Origin: JAJNPS01 sp031378845
Lineage (GTDB): Bacteria > Pseudomonadota > Alphaproteobacteria > Rhodobacterales > Rhodobacteraceae
DNA: 64,000 bases
Direction of reading: 5' to 3'
Assembly: GCA_031378845.1 (NCBI GenBank)
Contig: JANNES010000021.1
Coordinates: 62,001-126,000, forward strand
The position numbers and the translations under genes are program-made. The notes under the pieces were generated by a model. The model saw only the letters and a program-made list of their open reading frames with translations. It did no database searches and was not told the DNA's origin. Below are positions 36,433-47,157 of this stretch, one piece after another (position 1 is the stretch's first letter; every line of letters starts with the position of its first letter).

Positions 36433-36536
36433 ATCATCTCTTTTCTTGTCGTATTTTCGTCGCTGAGCCGCTTTTCAGCGTTGTTGTAAACTATCCCTTA
36501 ACGGTTCACAGCAAAAGTTAAGGCACCAAATTTGAT

Positions 36537-36585
36537 TTGATTTGTTCTCTTTTTGATCTCATAAGGGTGAGAACACTTGGGGAAC
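36537..36585 (+). promoter_or_regulatory. recA promoter with alphaproteobacterial SOS (LexA) box
   Basis: GAACACTTGGGGAAC at 36571-36585 is GAAC-N7-GAAC, the reverse complement of the alphaproteobacterial LexA consensus GTTC-N7-GTTC. TTGATT (36537-36542) and TCATAA (36559-36564), 16 nt apart, form a plausible -35/-10 pair just upstream. A weaker half match GTTC-N7-GATC lies at 36544-36558. LexA bound here would block RNA polymerase escape. Confidence 0.8.
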
Positions 36586-36635
36586 AAGCGCAACAATTGC
36601 CGCCAACCTGCGGCTGTGAAATAAGGAAGCATAGA

Positions 36636-37709
36636 ATGTCGGTGGCAAATCTGCTCGACCTGAACGGGAAGCGCGAAATGGACAAAAGCAAAGCCCTCGA
36701 AAGCGCGCTGGCGCAGATCGAACGGCAATTCGGCAAAGGGTCGATCATGCGGCTGGGCGCAGACAGCCCGGCGATGGATATCGAGGCAACCTCGACCGGA
36801 TCACTGGGTCTGGACATCGCCCTGGGCATCGGTGGCCTGCCAAAAGGACGCATCATCGAGATCTATGGCCCGGAGTCTTCGGGCAAGACGACGCTGACCT
36901 TGCATGTCGTCGCGGAGGAGCAAAAGAAAGGCGGCGTTTGCGCCTTTGTCGATGCAGAACATGCGCTTGACCCGCAATATGCCAAAAAGCTCGGGGTGAA
37001 TCTGGATGATCTGTTGATCAGTCAGCCCGACACCGGCGAGCAGGCGCTGGAGATTGTCGATACGCTGGTTCGCTCCGGCGCAGTGGGGTTGATTGTGGTT
37101 GACTCGGTCGCAGCCCTGGTCCCGAAATCCGAGATCGAAGGCGACATGGGCGACATGCAGATGGGCAGCCAGGCCCGCCTGATGAGCCAGGCCATGCGCA
37201 AGCTGACCGCCTCGATCGGGCGTTCGAACTGCATGGTGATCTTTATCAACCAGATCCGCATGAAGATCGGCGTGATGTTCGGCAGCCCTGAAACCACCAC
37301 GGGTGGTAACGCGCTGAAATTCTACGCCTCTGTGCGCCTCGACATCCGGCGCATCGGGTCGATCAAGGAACGTGAAGACATCGTCGGCAACACCACCCGC
37401 GTCAAAGTGGTCAAGAACAAGGTGGCACCGCCCTTCAAGCAGGTCGAATTCGACATCATGTACGGTGAGGGCATCTCCAAGACCGGCGAGCTGGTCGATA
37501 TCGGCGTAAAGGCCGGTATCGTCGAAAAATCCGGCAGCTGGTACTCTTATGGCGACGAACGTATCGGGCAAGGTCGCGAAAACGCCAAGCTTTTTCTCAA
37601 GCAGAACCCCGCAGTGGCAGCCGAGATCGAAGACAAGCTGCGTGCGGCCAACGGACTTGATTTCAACATCTCGGGCGGTGGCGAAACCGAAGACGTCGTT
37701 GACATGTAA
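36636..37709 (+). CDS. recA: recombinase RecA
   Basis: A 357-residue RecA. ATG 36636 (MSVANLLDLNGKREMDKSKALES) follows AAGGAAGC; the frame is open 33 codons further upstream through the promoter and is rejected. Walker A is GPESSGKTT, Walker B LIVVDSVAALVPKSE, L2 loop INQIRMKIGVMFGSPETTTGGNALKF and C-terminal NGLDFNISGGGETEDVVDM. It catalyses strand exchange and LexA cleavage. It is preceded by an SOS box and followed by a strong terminator. Confidence 0.97.
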   Translation: MSVANLLDLNGKREMDKSKALESALAQIERQFGKGSIMRLGADSPAMDIEATSTGSLGLDIALGIGGLPKGRIIEIYGPESSGKTTLTLHVVAEEQKKGGVCAFVDAEHALDPQYAKKLGVNLDDLLISQPDTGEQALEIVDTLVRSGAVGLIVVDSVAALVPKSEIEGDMGDMQMGSQARLMSQAMRKLTASIGRSNCMVIFINQIRMKIGVMFGSPETTTGGNALKFYASVRLDIRRIGSIKEREDIVGNTTRVKVVKNKVAPPFKQVEFDIMYGEGISKTGELVDIGVKAGIVEKSGSWYSYGDERIGQGRENAKLFLKQNPAVAAEIEDKLRAANGLDFNISGGGETEDVVDM

Positions 37710-37737
37710 GGACTGCGTTCGATTGACTTAGGTGTGA

Positions 37738-37765
37738 AAGGCCGGGATGTTGTCCCCGGCCTTTT
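37738..37765 (+). terminator. recA rho-independent terminator
   Basis: GGCCGGG (37740-37746) pairs with CCCGGCC (37755-37761) with an 8-nt loop and is followed by TTTT. It lies 28 nt after the recA stop. Confidence 0.9.
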
Positions 37766-37855
37766 GCATTCTTGCGCCAACGCGCCTGTGGACAGCCCGC
37801 AACCGGGGGGCTAAACGGGCTAAATCTGCAGAATTCGCTGATGAAAGGGCCTGAC

Positions 37856-40510
37856 ATGGCGTCGCTGAATGACATCCGTTCCACCTTCCTCGACTTTTTT
37901 CAAAGGAACGGTCACCGCGTTGTCAGCTCCAGCCCGCTTGTTCCGCGCAATGATCCGACCCTGATGTTTGCAAACTCGGGCATGGTGCAGTTCAAGAACT
38001 GCTTTACCGGGGTTGAAACGCGTGACTACAAGCGCGCGACAACGGCGCAGAAATGCGTGCGGGCAGGGGGCAAGCACAATGATCTGGACAATGTCGGCTA
38101 CACCGCGCGTCATCACACATTCTTTGAAATGCTCGGCAACTTTTCGTTTGGCGACTATTTCAAGGCCGAAGCGATTGCATTTTCGTGGGAGCTGTTGACC
38201 AAGGATTTCGGCATTGATCCGTCAAAGCTCTGCGTGACGGTCTATCATACCGATGACGAGGCCGCGGGGCTTTGGAAAAAGGTGGCAGGCCTTTCGGATA
38301 GCCGGATCATCCGCATCCCGACCGACGATAATTTCTGGCGCATGGGGCCGACGGGCCCCTGCGGGCCCTGCACCGAAATATTTTACGATCACGGCGACCA
38401 TATCTGGGGCGGCCCGCCGGGCAGCAAGGACGAAGGCGGCGACAGGTTCATCGAGATCTGGAACAATGTCTTCATGCAAAATGAACAGTTTGCGGATGGC
38501 AGCTTGCGCCCGTTGGACATGCAGTCGATCGACACCGGCATGGGGCTGGAGCGGATCGGCGCACTGTTGCAGGGCAAACACGACAATTACGACACTGACC
38601 TGATGCGTAGCCTGATCGAAGCCTCGGCCCATGCGACATCCACAGACGCCGACGGTCCCGGCAAGACCCATCACCGCGTGATCGCCGACCACCTGCGGTC
38701 AACCTCGTTCCTGATTGCCGATGGGGTGATGCCGTCCAATGAAGGACGTGGCTATGTCCTGCGCCGGATCATGCGTCGGGCGATGCGCCATGCGCATATG
38801 CTGGGGGCGGCGGATCCGGTCATGTTCCGTCTGGTGCCGGCACTCGTGCGCCAGATGGGGGCCGCATACCCGGAATTGCAACAAGCCCAGGCATTGATCG
38901 AAGAAACCCTGCGGCTGGAAGAAGCACGTTTCATCCAGACCTTGGACCGTGGCCTGAAACTTCTGGATGATGAACTTGCCCGAATTCCCGAAGGTGCAAA
39001 CCTGCCGGGCGCTGCTGCCTTCAAGTTATACGACACTTACGGCTTTCCTCTGGACCTGACGCAGGATGCCTTGCGGGAAAAAGGTCGTGCCGTGGATGTT
39101 GGCGGATTTGAGGCCGCCATGGCCGAGCAGAAAACCAAGGCCCGTGCAAGCTGGTCAGGAACTGGTGACGCAAAAGATGCGCGCATCTGGTTTGACATTG
39201 CCGAAGAACATGGTGCCACGGAATTTTTGGGCTATGACACAGAACGCGCCGAGGGGGTCATTACCGCTCTGGTCCGCGATGCTGCCGCCCAGACAAGCGC
39301 CGGAACCGGCGAGGCGATCCAGATCGTTGTCAACCAGACACCGTTTTATGCCGAAAGCGGTGGCCAGGTCGGCGATCATGGCTGGATCATCACTGACACT
39401 GGCAAAGCCGAAGTCACCGACACGCGCAAGACGGCGGGCGTCTTTATTCATGTCGCCACCGTGCGAGAGGGCAGCATTGCCAACGGGCAGGCCGCGCGGC
39501 TGACGGTTTTGCATGACCGCCGCAGTGCCATACGCGCCAACCACTCGGCCACCCACCTTTTGCACGAAGCCCTTCGTCGCGCGCTGGGTGATCATGTGGC
39601 GCAGCGTGGTTCCCTCAATGCCGCAGACCGGCTTCGGTTTGACTTCAGTCATGGCAAGGGGATGACGACCGAAGAACGGCAGGTGGTCGAACGCGAGGTG
39701 AATGCCTTCATTCGCCAGAACAGCCCCGTCGACACGCGGATCATGACCCCGGACGATGCCCGCGCGATCGGTGCGCAGGCCCTCTTTGGCGAGAAATACG
39801 GCGATGAGGTCCGGGTCGTTTCCATGAGCCAACTGGACGGTTCCGGCAAAGGTGCCGATGGTGCGACCTATTCGCTGGAACTTTGCGGCGGCACGCATGT
39901 CAAACGCACAGGCGACATCGGCGCCTTTGTCTTGCTGAGCGATTCAGCCTCCAGCGCCGGTGTTCGGCGAATCGAGGGGCTGACAGGGCAAGCCGCATTG
40001 GACCACCTTTTGGCCCGCGACACCCTGTTGGTGGATGCCGCCGCGATGCTGAAGACCCATCCTGAAGATGTGCCCGCACGCGTCAAGGCCCTGGCCGAGG
40101 AGCGCCGTAGCTTGCAAAACGAAGTGGCACAGCTGCGCCGCGAACTGGCGATAGGCAGTAAGGCGGCAGGGCCAGAGGCCAAAGAGATCAACGGCATCTC
40201 GTTCGTCGCGCAGGTCTTGTCAGGCGTCTCGGGCAAGGATTTGCCGGGCCTGATTGATGACATGAAGGGCCGGATTGGTTCGGGCGCGGTTCTGTTGATC
40301 GCGGACACGGGTGGCAAGCCCGCCGTTGCAGCCGGTGTCACCAATGACCTGACAGATCGGCTCAGTGCCGTCGCGCTGGTCAAGGCAGCCGCCGAAGCGA
40401 TGGGCGGCAAAGGAGGCGGCGGGCGTCCGGACATGGCGCAAGCCGGCGGTGCAGATATTGCTGGTGCGAACGCGGCTATTGCAGCCGCAGAAGCCGTGAT
40501 CGGGGGATAG
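37856..40510 (+). CDS. alaS: alanyl-tRNA synthetase
   Basis: An 884-residue class II synthetase from ATG 37856 (MASLNDIRSTFLDFFQRNGH). The aminoacylation domain shows TLMFANSGMVQFKN, ARHHTFFEMLGNFSFGDYFK, WRMGPTGPCGPCTEIFYD. The editing domain has HxxxH in NHSATHLLHEALR and Cys in LCGGTHVKRTGDIG. The C-terminal DHHA1 oligomerisation region (ADIAGANAAIAAAEAVIG) is complete. recA-alaS adjacency is common in alphaproteobacteria. An in-frame ATG at 37841 is less likely. Confidence 0.97.
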   Translation: MASLNDIRSTFLDFFQRNGHRVVSSSPLVPRNDPTLMFANSGMVQFKNCFTGVETRDYKRATTAQKCVRAGGKHNDLDNVGYTARHHTFFEMLGNFSFGDYFKAEAIAFSWELLTKDFGIDPSKLCVTVYHTDDEAAGLWKKVAGLSDSRIIRIPTDDNFWRMGPTGPCGPCTEIFYDHGDHIWGGPPGSKDEGGDRFIEIWNNVFMQNEQFADGSLRPLDMQSIDTGMGLERIGALLQGKHDNYDTDLMRSLIEASAHATSTDADGPGKTHHRVIADHLRSTSFLIADGVMPSNEGRGYVLRRIMRRAMRHAHMLGAADPVMFRLVPALVRQMGAAYPELQQAQALIEETLRLEEARFIQTLDRGLKLLDDELARIPEGANLPGAAAFKLYDTYGFPLDLTQDALREKGRAVDVGGFEAAMAEQKTKARASWSGTGDAKDARIWFDIAEEHGATEFLGYDTERAEGVITALVRDAAAQTSAGTGEAIQIVVNQTPFYAESGGQVGDHGWIITDTGKAEVTDTRKTAGVFIHVATVREGSIANGQAARLTVLHDRRSAIRANHSATHLLHEALRRALGDHVAQRGSLNAADRLRFDFSHGKGMTTEERQVVEREVNAFIRQNSPVDTRIMTPDDARAIGAQALFGEKYGDEVRVVSMSQLDGSGKGADGATYSLELCGGTHVKRTGDIGAFVLLSDSASSAGVRRIEGLTGQAALDHLLARDTLLVDAAAMLKTHPEDVPARVKALAEERRSLQNEVAQLRRELAIGSKAAGPEAKEINGISFVAQVLSGVSGKDLPGLIDDMKGRIGSGAVLLIADTGGKPAVAAGVTNDLTDRLSAVALVKAAAEAMGGKGGGGRPDMAQAGGADIAGANAAIAAAEAVIGG

Positions 40511-40514
40511 GGCC

Positions 40515-40805
40515 TTGCCGTCAGCTTTGTGGATTGCCCATGTGCGCGTCACCGATCCCGAGGCCTATGGCCGCTATGCCAAGCTTGCCACCGAGGCCAT
40601 CGCGGCCCATGGCGGCGTGTTTCTGGCGCGCGGTGGCCGCTATGTGCAACTGGAAGGCAACGACCGGCCCCGCAACGTTGTGGCGAGGTTTCCCTCGTTG
40701 GAACATGCCGTCGAATGCTACAACTCGCCCGCGTATCAAGCCGCCCTTGCCCATGCCAAAGGCGCGAGTGTCAGGGATCTGATGGTCGTCGAAGAGGTTG
40801 AATAA
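40515..40805 (+). CDS. DUF1330 (NIPSNAP-like, dimeric alpha+beta barrel) protein
   Basis: A 96-residue protein from TTG 40515, only 4 nt after alaS. It contains WIAHVRVTDPEAYGRYAKLATEAIAAHGGVFLARGG and VVARFPSLEHAVECYNSPAYQAALAHAKGASVRDLMVVE, which match DUF1330 over its whole length. The biochemical role is unknown. It is probably translated from the alaS message. Confidence 0.9.
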   Translation: MPSALWIAHVRVTDPEAYGRYAKLATEAIAAHGGVFLARGGRYVQLEGNDRPRNVVARFPSLEHAVECYNSPAYQAALAHAKGASVRDLMVVEEVE

Positions 40806-40840
40806 CGGCTGACAAAACCATGATCCGAAATGAAAATAAT

Positions 40841-40862
40841 CCGTCCCGACGGGCGGTCTTTG
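40841..40862 (+). terminator. convergent terminator after the DUF1330 gene
   Basis: CCGTCC (40841-40846) pairs with GGGCGG (40851-40856) around a CGAC loop, followed by the T-rich TCTTTGTT. It sits between the convergent DUF1330 gene and typA. The stem is short and contains a G-T pair. Confidence 0.5.
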
Positions 40863-42683
<1,821 letters not shown>

Positions 42684-42764
42684 CGGGAGGGTCACTTTCG
42701 GATCATTAGGGTTCGCTGGGCCTTATAGGGTTTCCCCCGGAAACGCCAGAGGGTTGCCGCGCCC

Positions 42765-43646
42765 TTACTCGACCGAGCGGCGACCGATGATCAGCCTCGC
42801 CGGAAGCATGGCGATTGTGCCTTCGCGCACCGTAAAACCAGCCTGCTCCAGCGCATCCCGGGCTTCCTCAATTGTCCATATCCGCCCGCCGAACCTCGTG
42901 ACACGCAGATTTAAGAGGGCCTGCGAAAGCGGGTCTGGCGGTGCTTCGAAAATACCGAATGCCAACCAGCCGCCAGGCTCCAATGATGTCAACAACTTTG
43001 GCAGGGCAGCGCGGATCACTTCTTGCGGCATAAAGGGTGCTGCAAGGAAGGCCATTGCATAGCTGTTGCTTTCGGTAAGCGCCGTCACGTCTTGATGACG
43101 CAGAGTAACCCGTGCGTCCAGACCGTTGGAGGTGACATTCCTTTTTCCTAAGGCTAGCGCAGGATCGAAAAGGTCGATTCCGGTAACATGCAAATTGGGC
43201 CACCTGCGCGCGGCATCAATGGCGATCCAGCCAACCCCCGTGCCTGCGTCCAAAAACCTCGCCGGCTGCGCAAGCCGATCGGCAAGCGCCGGTTCTTCTT
43301 CGGCGAGAAGCGCCAGACCTCGCACGATTGAGCGCGACACCTGACCGATATTCTCGAGAATGACCGGATCATCGAAAGACCAGCCCATGTCCCGGCTTGG
43401 ATGTTCGACAAGATCGACAGCCTGATGCAGGAAAGACCGAAGAAAGCCGTGGAGAATCAGGGATTCATCCGGCGAAAGATCTGTAAATGCACTGGCACCA
43501 AGTTCTTCCACAACCGCCGCAGCTGCCTGATCGACTCCTTGCGACAAAGGTGCTGCAGTAGCCCCAAGCCGGGCCGTTAGCGCAGCAGCAGCCTCAATCT
43601 GAGAAACGAGATTGGCTGCAACTTTCATTGCTGGCTGAAATGGCAT
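42765..43646 (-). CDS. SAM-dependent class I methyltransferase
   Basis: A 293-residue protein from ATG 43646, preceded by GGAGG with 5-nt spacing. The SAM motif is RFLDAGTGVGWIAIDAARRWPNLHVTGIDLF (about residues 130-160), followed by ARVTLRHQDVTAL and YAMAFLAAPFMPQEVIRAALPKLLTSLEPGGWLAFGIF. A long helical N-terminus (AANLVSQIEAAAALTARLG) precedes it. The acceptor substrate is unknown. It is bounded on both sides by copies of the typA 5' end, so it looks like inserted or rearranged DNA. Confidence 0.8.
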   Translation of the reverse strand: MPFQPAMKVAANLVSQIEAAAALTARLGATAAPLSQGVDQAAAAVVEELGASAFTDLSPDESLILHGFLRSFLHQAVDLVEHPSRDMGWSFDDPVILENIGQVSRSIVRGLALLAEEEPALADRLAQPARFLDAGTGVGWIAIDAARRWPNLHVTGIDLFDPALALGKRNVTSNGLDARVTLRHQDVTALTESNSYAMAFLAAPFMPQEVIRAALPKLLTSLEPGGWLAFGIFEAPPDPLSQALLNLRVTRFGGRIWTIEEARDALEQAGFTVREGTIAMLPARLIIGRRSVE

Positions 43647-43695
43647 TCCCACCTCCACAATCAGCCATTAACTATAGCAGGATCGGCTTAGAATG

Positions 43696-43875
43696 TCAGC
43701 TCCCCAATGCCTTGTTCAAATATTCATCGCTGTCCATCGCCCGTTCGGAAACCGTCTGGTTGTCGCGAAACGCCCCCGACTGTTTGAGCAACTTATCCAC
43801 CAGCGTGGTTTTGCCATGGTCGACATGCGCGATAATAGCGATGTTGCGGAGCTCCATCGGGAGGGTCACTTTCAT
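43696..43875 (-). pseudogene. chimeric mini-ORF: typA 5' end fused to an icd-like 3' end (59 aa)
   Basis: An uninterrupted 59-codon frame from ATG 43875 to TGA 43696. Residues 7-49 equal the TypA N-terminus including HVDHGKTT, with one E-to-K change (DELLKQ to DKLLKQ). Right after MDS it continues as DEYLNKAL and ends GS; DEYLNKAL is exactly the C-terminal motif of the nearby isocitrate dehydrogenase. At the DNA level 22 nt (43708-43729) match icd 44581-44602 at 19 positions, and the joint shares TCATCG with the typA copy. It cannot be a working GTPase since switch II and later motifs are missing. It might be expressed as a peptide. Confidence 0.75.
43724..43873 (-). repeat. direct repeat copy B (typA 5' end duplicate)
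   Basis: The second copy of the 150-nt typA segment (see 42550-42699), with seven differences. It forms most of the chimeric mini-ORF. Confidence 0.95.
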
Positions 43876-43950
43876 TTACAGTCGTTGAGGGGCGATCGCG
43901 CAGACCGGTAGGAAAGGCCATCGGAACCTTTTGTAGCGCCTTGTCGGACG

Positions 43951-44544
43951 TCAGGTCCGCGCAGGTACGGACGGTTGCAATCGCCGGACTGCCGACAATA
44001 TGACGGTGCAAAGTGCCACCACTTCAATGATCCTGTGCAATCGCAATGACATGAATTCAAGCCCAAACACGATATCCAGATGATGCAGGCTGATGGCGCG
44101 CAACAATACGAAAACGACGAGCAACGACAGGCTGAGCACAAACGCAAAGTTGCCGGTCATGGCGCGCCGAAAGGCAAGCACGATTGCTGGCACCAAGATA
44201 GCTGCCCCCAGAACAAGGCCGACGACCACCTCTGTCTGGTATTCCCGACGTGTCTCATACCAGCCTTGCGCCTGGGCAATGCACCGCGCTGCCGCAACGA
44301 ACATGGTTTGCAGGTCCAGCTGCTTGTTGACCGCCAGCGCCACCAGAACGCTGGCACTGAACACCCAGAGCACGCGTTCGCTGCGCGGAGCCCGGCTGCG
44401 AAAAGGGCCCTTGAATGCCACTGCCACCGCAAGTCCCGCCGCCGCGAGGTAAACAAACGTCATGACGATGCCGTAAGTATCGCGGTCCCCAAAGCCCGGA
44501 GCCCAGGCTTTGGCGGCACATTGAAAATAAAGATGAATGTCCAA
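43951..44544 (-). CDS. multi-pass membrane protein of unknown function
   Basis: A 197-residue protein with about five hydrophobic helices (IVMTFVYLAAAGLAVAVAF, VLWVFSASVLVALAV, VVVGLVLGAAILVPAIVLAF, FAFVLSLSLLVVFVLL, IIEVVALCTVILSAV). The loop VNKQLDLQTMFVAAARCIAQAQGWYETRREYQ is conserved-looking. I recognise no family. It lies 24 nt downstream of icd on the same strand and upstream of the chimeric mini-ORF, possibly the end of the icd transcript. Confidence 0.7.
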   Translation of the reverse strand: MDIHLYFQCAAKAWAPGFGDRDTYGIVMTFVYLAAAGLAVAVAFKGPFRSRAPRSERVLWVFSASVLVALAVNKQLDLQTMFVAAARCIAQAQGWYETRREYQTEVVVGLVLGAAILVPAIVLAFRRAMTGNFAFVLSLSLLVVFVLLRAISLHHLDIVFGLEFMSLRLHRIIEVVALCTVILSAVRRLQPSVPART

Positions 44545-44568
44545 GGTGTCGGGTGGCTCCGTGTCGGT

Positions 44569-45783
44569 TTACCCGGCAAGTGCCTTGTTCAGGTACTCAT
44601 CGACCTTTTCAAGATAACCCATGGTGGTCAACCACTTCTGATCTGGTCCGACCAGCAGCGCGAGGTCCTTGGTCATGAACCCGTCTTCCACGGTATCAAC
44701 CGTCACCTTCTCCAGCGTCGCCGCAAAGCGCATCAGCGCATCATTGCTGTCGAGCTTGGCGCGGTGCTTGAGGCCGCCGGTCCAGGCGTAGATCGAGGCC
44801 ACCGAGTTGGTTGACGTGGCCTTGCCCTTCTGATGTTCGCGGAAATGCCGCGTGACGGTGCCGTGTGCTGCCTCCGCCTCCACGACCTTGCCATCGGGGG
44901 TCATCAGGACCGAGGTCATCATGCCAAGGCTGCCGAAGCCCTGCGCCACCAGATCGGACTGCACGTCGCCGTCATAGTTCTTGCAGGCCCAGACATAGCC
45001 GCCCGCCCATTTCATCGAACTTGCCACCATGTCGTCGATCAGGCGGTGTTCGTAGGTGATACCCTTCTTTTTGTACTCCGCCTCGAATTCTTCCTCATAG
45101 ACCTTGGCAAAGAGGTCCTTGAAGCGGCCGTCATAGGCTTTCAGGATGGTGTTCTTGGTCGACAGGTACACCGGCCAGCCGAGGTTGAGGCCATAGTTCA
45201 GCGAGGCGCGGGCAAAATCGATGATGCTGTCATCAAGGTTGTACATGCCCATGTAGACGCCCGAGGACGGCGCAGAATAGACGTCCTTTTCGATCACGGT
45301 GCCGTCGTTGCCGACGAATTTCATCGAAAGCTTGCCAGCACCGGGAAAGCGGAAGTCGGTGGCGCGGTACTGGTCGCCGAACGCGTGGCGGCCGATCACG
45401 ATGGGCTTGGTCCAGCCGGGCACCAGACGGGGGACATTCTTGCAGATGATCGGCTGGCGAAAGATCACCCCGCCCAGGATGTTGCGGATCGTGCCGTTGG
45501 GCGATTTCCACATCTGTTTGAGGCCAAACTCCTCGACCCGCGCCTCATCCGGCGTGATCGTGGCACATTTGACGCCCACGCCGTATTTCTTGATCGCCTC
45601 GGCGCTGTCGATGGTGATCTGGTCGTTGGTCCGGTCGCGTTCCTCGATCCCGAGGTCGTAGTATTTAAGGTCCACATCCAGATAGGGCAGGATCAGTTTC
45701 TGCTTGATGAAATCCCAGATGATCCGGGTCATCTCGTCGCCATCAAGCTCGACGACGGGGTTCGCGACTTTGATCTTGGTCAT
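44569..45783 (-). CDS. icd: NADP-dependent isocitrate dehydrogenase
   Basis: A 404-residue eukaryote-type NADP-IDH, converting isocitrate to 2-oxoglutarate in the TCA cycle. ATG 45783 (MTKIKVANPVVELDGDEMTRIIW) follows AAAGGGCC. Motifs include TITPDEARVEEFGLKQMWKSPNGTIRNILGG (substrate loop), IDDMVASSMKWAGGYVWACKNYDGDVQSD (metal Asp residues) and EAAHGTVTRHFREHQKG (NADP). The C-terminus DEYLNKALAG is the sequence echoed in the chimeric mini-ORF. Confidence 0.96.
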   Translation of the reverse strand: MTKIKVANPVVELDGDEMTRIIWDFIKQKLILPYLDVDLKYYDLGIEERDRTNDQITIDSAEAIKKYGVGVKCATITPDEARVEEFGLKQMWKSPNGTIRNILGGVIFRQPIICKNVPRLVPGWTKPIVIGRHAFGDQYRATDFRFPGAGKLSMKFVGNDGTVIEKDVYSAPSSGVYMGMYNLDDSIIDFARASLNYGLNLGWPVYLSTKNTILKAYDGRFKDLFAKVYEEEFEAEYKKKGITYEHRLIDDMVASSMKWAGGYVWACKNYDGDVQSDLVAQGFGSLGMMTSVLMTPDGKVVEAEAAHGTVTRHFREHQKGKATSTNSVASIYAWTGGLKHRAKLDSNDALMRFAATLEKVTVDTVEDGFMTKDLALLVGPDQKWLTTMGYLEKVDEYLNKALAG

Positions 45784-45878
45784 GTCTGGCCCTTTCAGGA
45801 TGGATTCGGTTGCGCGCTGCATAGCGGAACTGGGGCGCGGGCGATAGATGGTATGCGACGGTATACCAATTCTGATGA

Positions 45879-46466
45879 CTAAGTCTGAAAGAAATGGTGC
45901 GTCTTTTCACGCACCCATTCCCACAACCGTGGCGCGCCCTTGGCGATCTTTGTCCCGACACGGCTCTCCAATTGCTCTGCCGTGACGTCATACGTCACCC
46001 AGGTGCCGCCACCTGACCTCAGGTTCGCCATCACCGGCTGCACTCGGTCGAGCGACTTGGCAAAGACCGCATCCGGCGTCTCCGCTGCCTCAAACTCATC
46101 CCACAGCGCCCGAAGATCATCCGCCAAATCACGGGGCAAAAGACCGAAAACGCGATCTGCCGCGCGCTGTTCCGCTTCCACCGTCTCGGCACTCGCATGC
46201 GCTGCGCCATTCGCCGAATGGATCGGCACATCGCCCACGTCGATCTCCACCAGATCGTGGATCAGCAGCATCCGGATCACCCGGTTGATGTCCACCCCCT
46301 GTGCCGCCTGATCGGCCAGCACCAAGGCATAAAGCGCCAGATGCCACGAATGTTCGCCGGAATTCTCTGGCCGCGAGCCATCACATAGCGTGGTGGCGCG
46401 CAAGACCGATTTCAGCCGGTCGGCCTCGTTCAGAAACGCGAACTGTCGTGTCAATCGTTCGGTCAT
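45879..46466 (-). CDS. HD-domain phosphohydrolase (YfbR-like)
   Basis: A 195-residue protein from ATG 46466 (MTERLTRQFAFLNEADRLKSVLRAT). The HD metal site is visible as His in NSGEHSWHLALYALVLAD, the HD pair in MLLIHDLVEIDVGDVPIHS and later Asp residues. This is the HD_3/YfbR group that hydrolyses deoxynucleoside monophosphates. ATGA overlap with the preceding membrane protein gene indicates coupled translation. It is the last gene of a four-gene minus-strand cluster. Confidence 0.87.
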   Translation of the reverse strand: MTERLTRQFAFLNEADRLKSVLRATTLCDGSRPENSGEHSWHLALYALVLADQAAQGVDINRVIRMLLIHDLVEIDVGDVPIHSANGAAHASAETVEAEQRAADRVFGLLPRDLADDLRALWDEFEAAETPDAVFAKSLDRVQPVMANLRSGGGTWVTYDVTAEQLESRVGTKIAKGAPRLWEWVREKTHHFFQT

Positions 46467-46894
46467 CTGAAAATGGTCATCTTCCTTGCCAGAAGGCGGT
46501 CGCGCCAGGCAAGAATCAAGACAATCGCCGTGATCGGCCATGTCAGAAAGGGCAGCGCATAGATGTTGACCGCAAGTATGCGCAGCTTGGGGTCGATGAG
46601 GTGGAATGCGTCATAGACCAGCCAGAACGTGTCGATCAGAACCGTGCCCCAACCAAGCCACAGCCAGAACCAGCGTGTCATCGGAGTCAAGAGGTGCACG
46701 CATGCCAACGGCAAGGCAGGCCGCAGACTGTGCCAGACGCTCAACGGGTCCAGCCATCCCGGCGGCGTGTCAAAAGCGGCATTATAATTCCACCGGTCGA
46801 TCTGGTAGGCGGTCACCAACGCGAGTCGATAGGCCGCAAATGCAGCGATCGGCGGGGCAAACTGTGCGACTGACAGATGCCCTGACGCACGCAT
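46463..46894 (-). CDS. membrane protein of unknown function
   Basis: A 143-residue protein starting at ATG 46894 in a TGATG overlap with the preceding gene. About four hydrophobic helices and several aromatic residues (WFWLWLGWGTVLIDTFWLVYDAFHLID) are visible. No family is recognised. Overlaps at both ends put it firmly in the operon with the HD hydrolase. Confidence 0.72.
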   Translation of the reverse strand: MRASGHLSVAQFAPPIAAFAAYRLALVTAYQIDRWNYNAAFDTPPGWLDPLSVWHSLRPALPLACVHLLTPMTRWFWLWLGWGTVLIDTFWLVYDAFHLIDPKLRILAVNIYALPFLTWPITAIVLILAWRDRLLARKMTIFR

Positions 46895-47157
46895 CAATGC
46901 CCGCTATCGCCCCCGATCGGGGCTTTGAGCAACGCTTTGCCGGTCCGCTTGGCCTCCAGCGCCTTTTCGAGAAAGGCCCGGCCGCGTTTTTCCGCGACGC
47001 GCACACGGATCGCGGTCATGAACGCCTCTTGCATGGTGGGCGACGCGTCGGCGAGTACTTTTCCGACCTTGTCGAACAACCGGTCGTCGCCAATTTCCTC
47101 CATCGCCTCAAGCACATCACGGGCCAGGCTGTCACCCAGATCCTCGATCACCCCCAT
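46894..47157 (-). CDS. small alpha-helical conserved protein
   Basis: An 87-residue acidic-then-basic helical protein (VIEDLGDSLARDVLEAMEEIGDDRLFDKVGKVLADASPT, TAIRVRVAEKRGRAFLEKALEAKR). Residues and helix periodicity look conserved, but I recognise no family. It overlaps the upstream hydrolase stop and the downstream start by TGATG junctions. Confidence 0.75.
   Translation of the reverse strand: MGVIEDLGDSLARDVLEAMEEIGDDRLFDKVGKVLADASPTMQEAFMTAIRVRVAEKRGRAFLEKALEAKRTGKALLKAPIGGDSGH

Noticed and set aside
36500..36525. TTAAC and TTAA near recA as a CtrA site
   Set aside because: The two half-sites are about 16 nt apart rather than 7.
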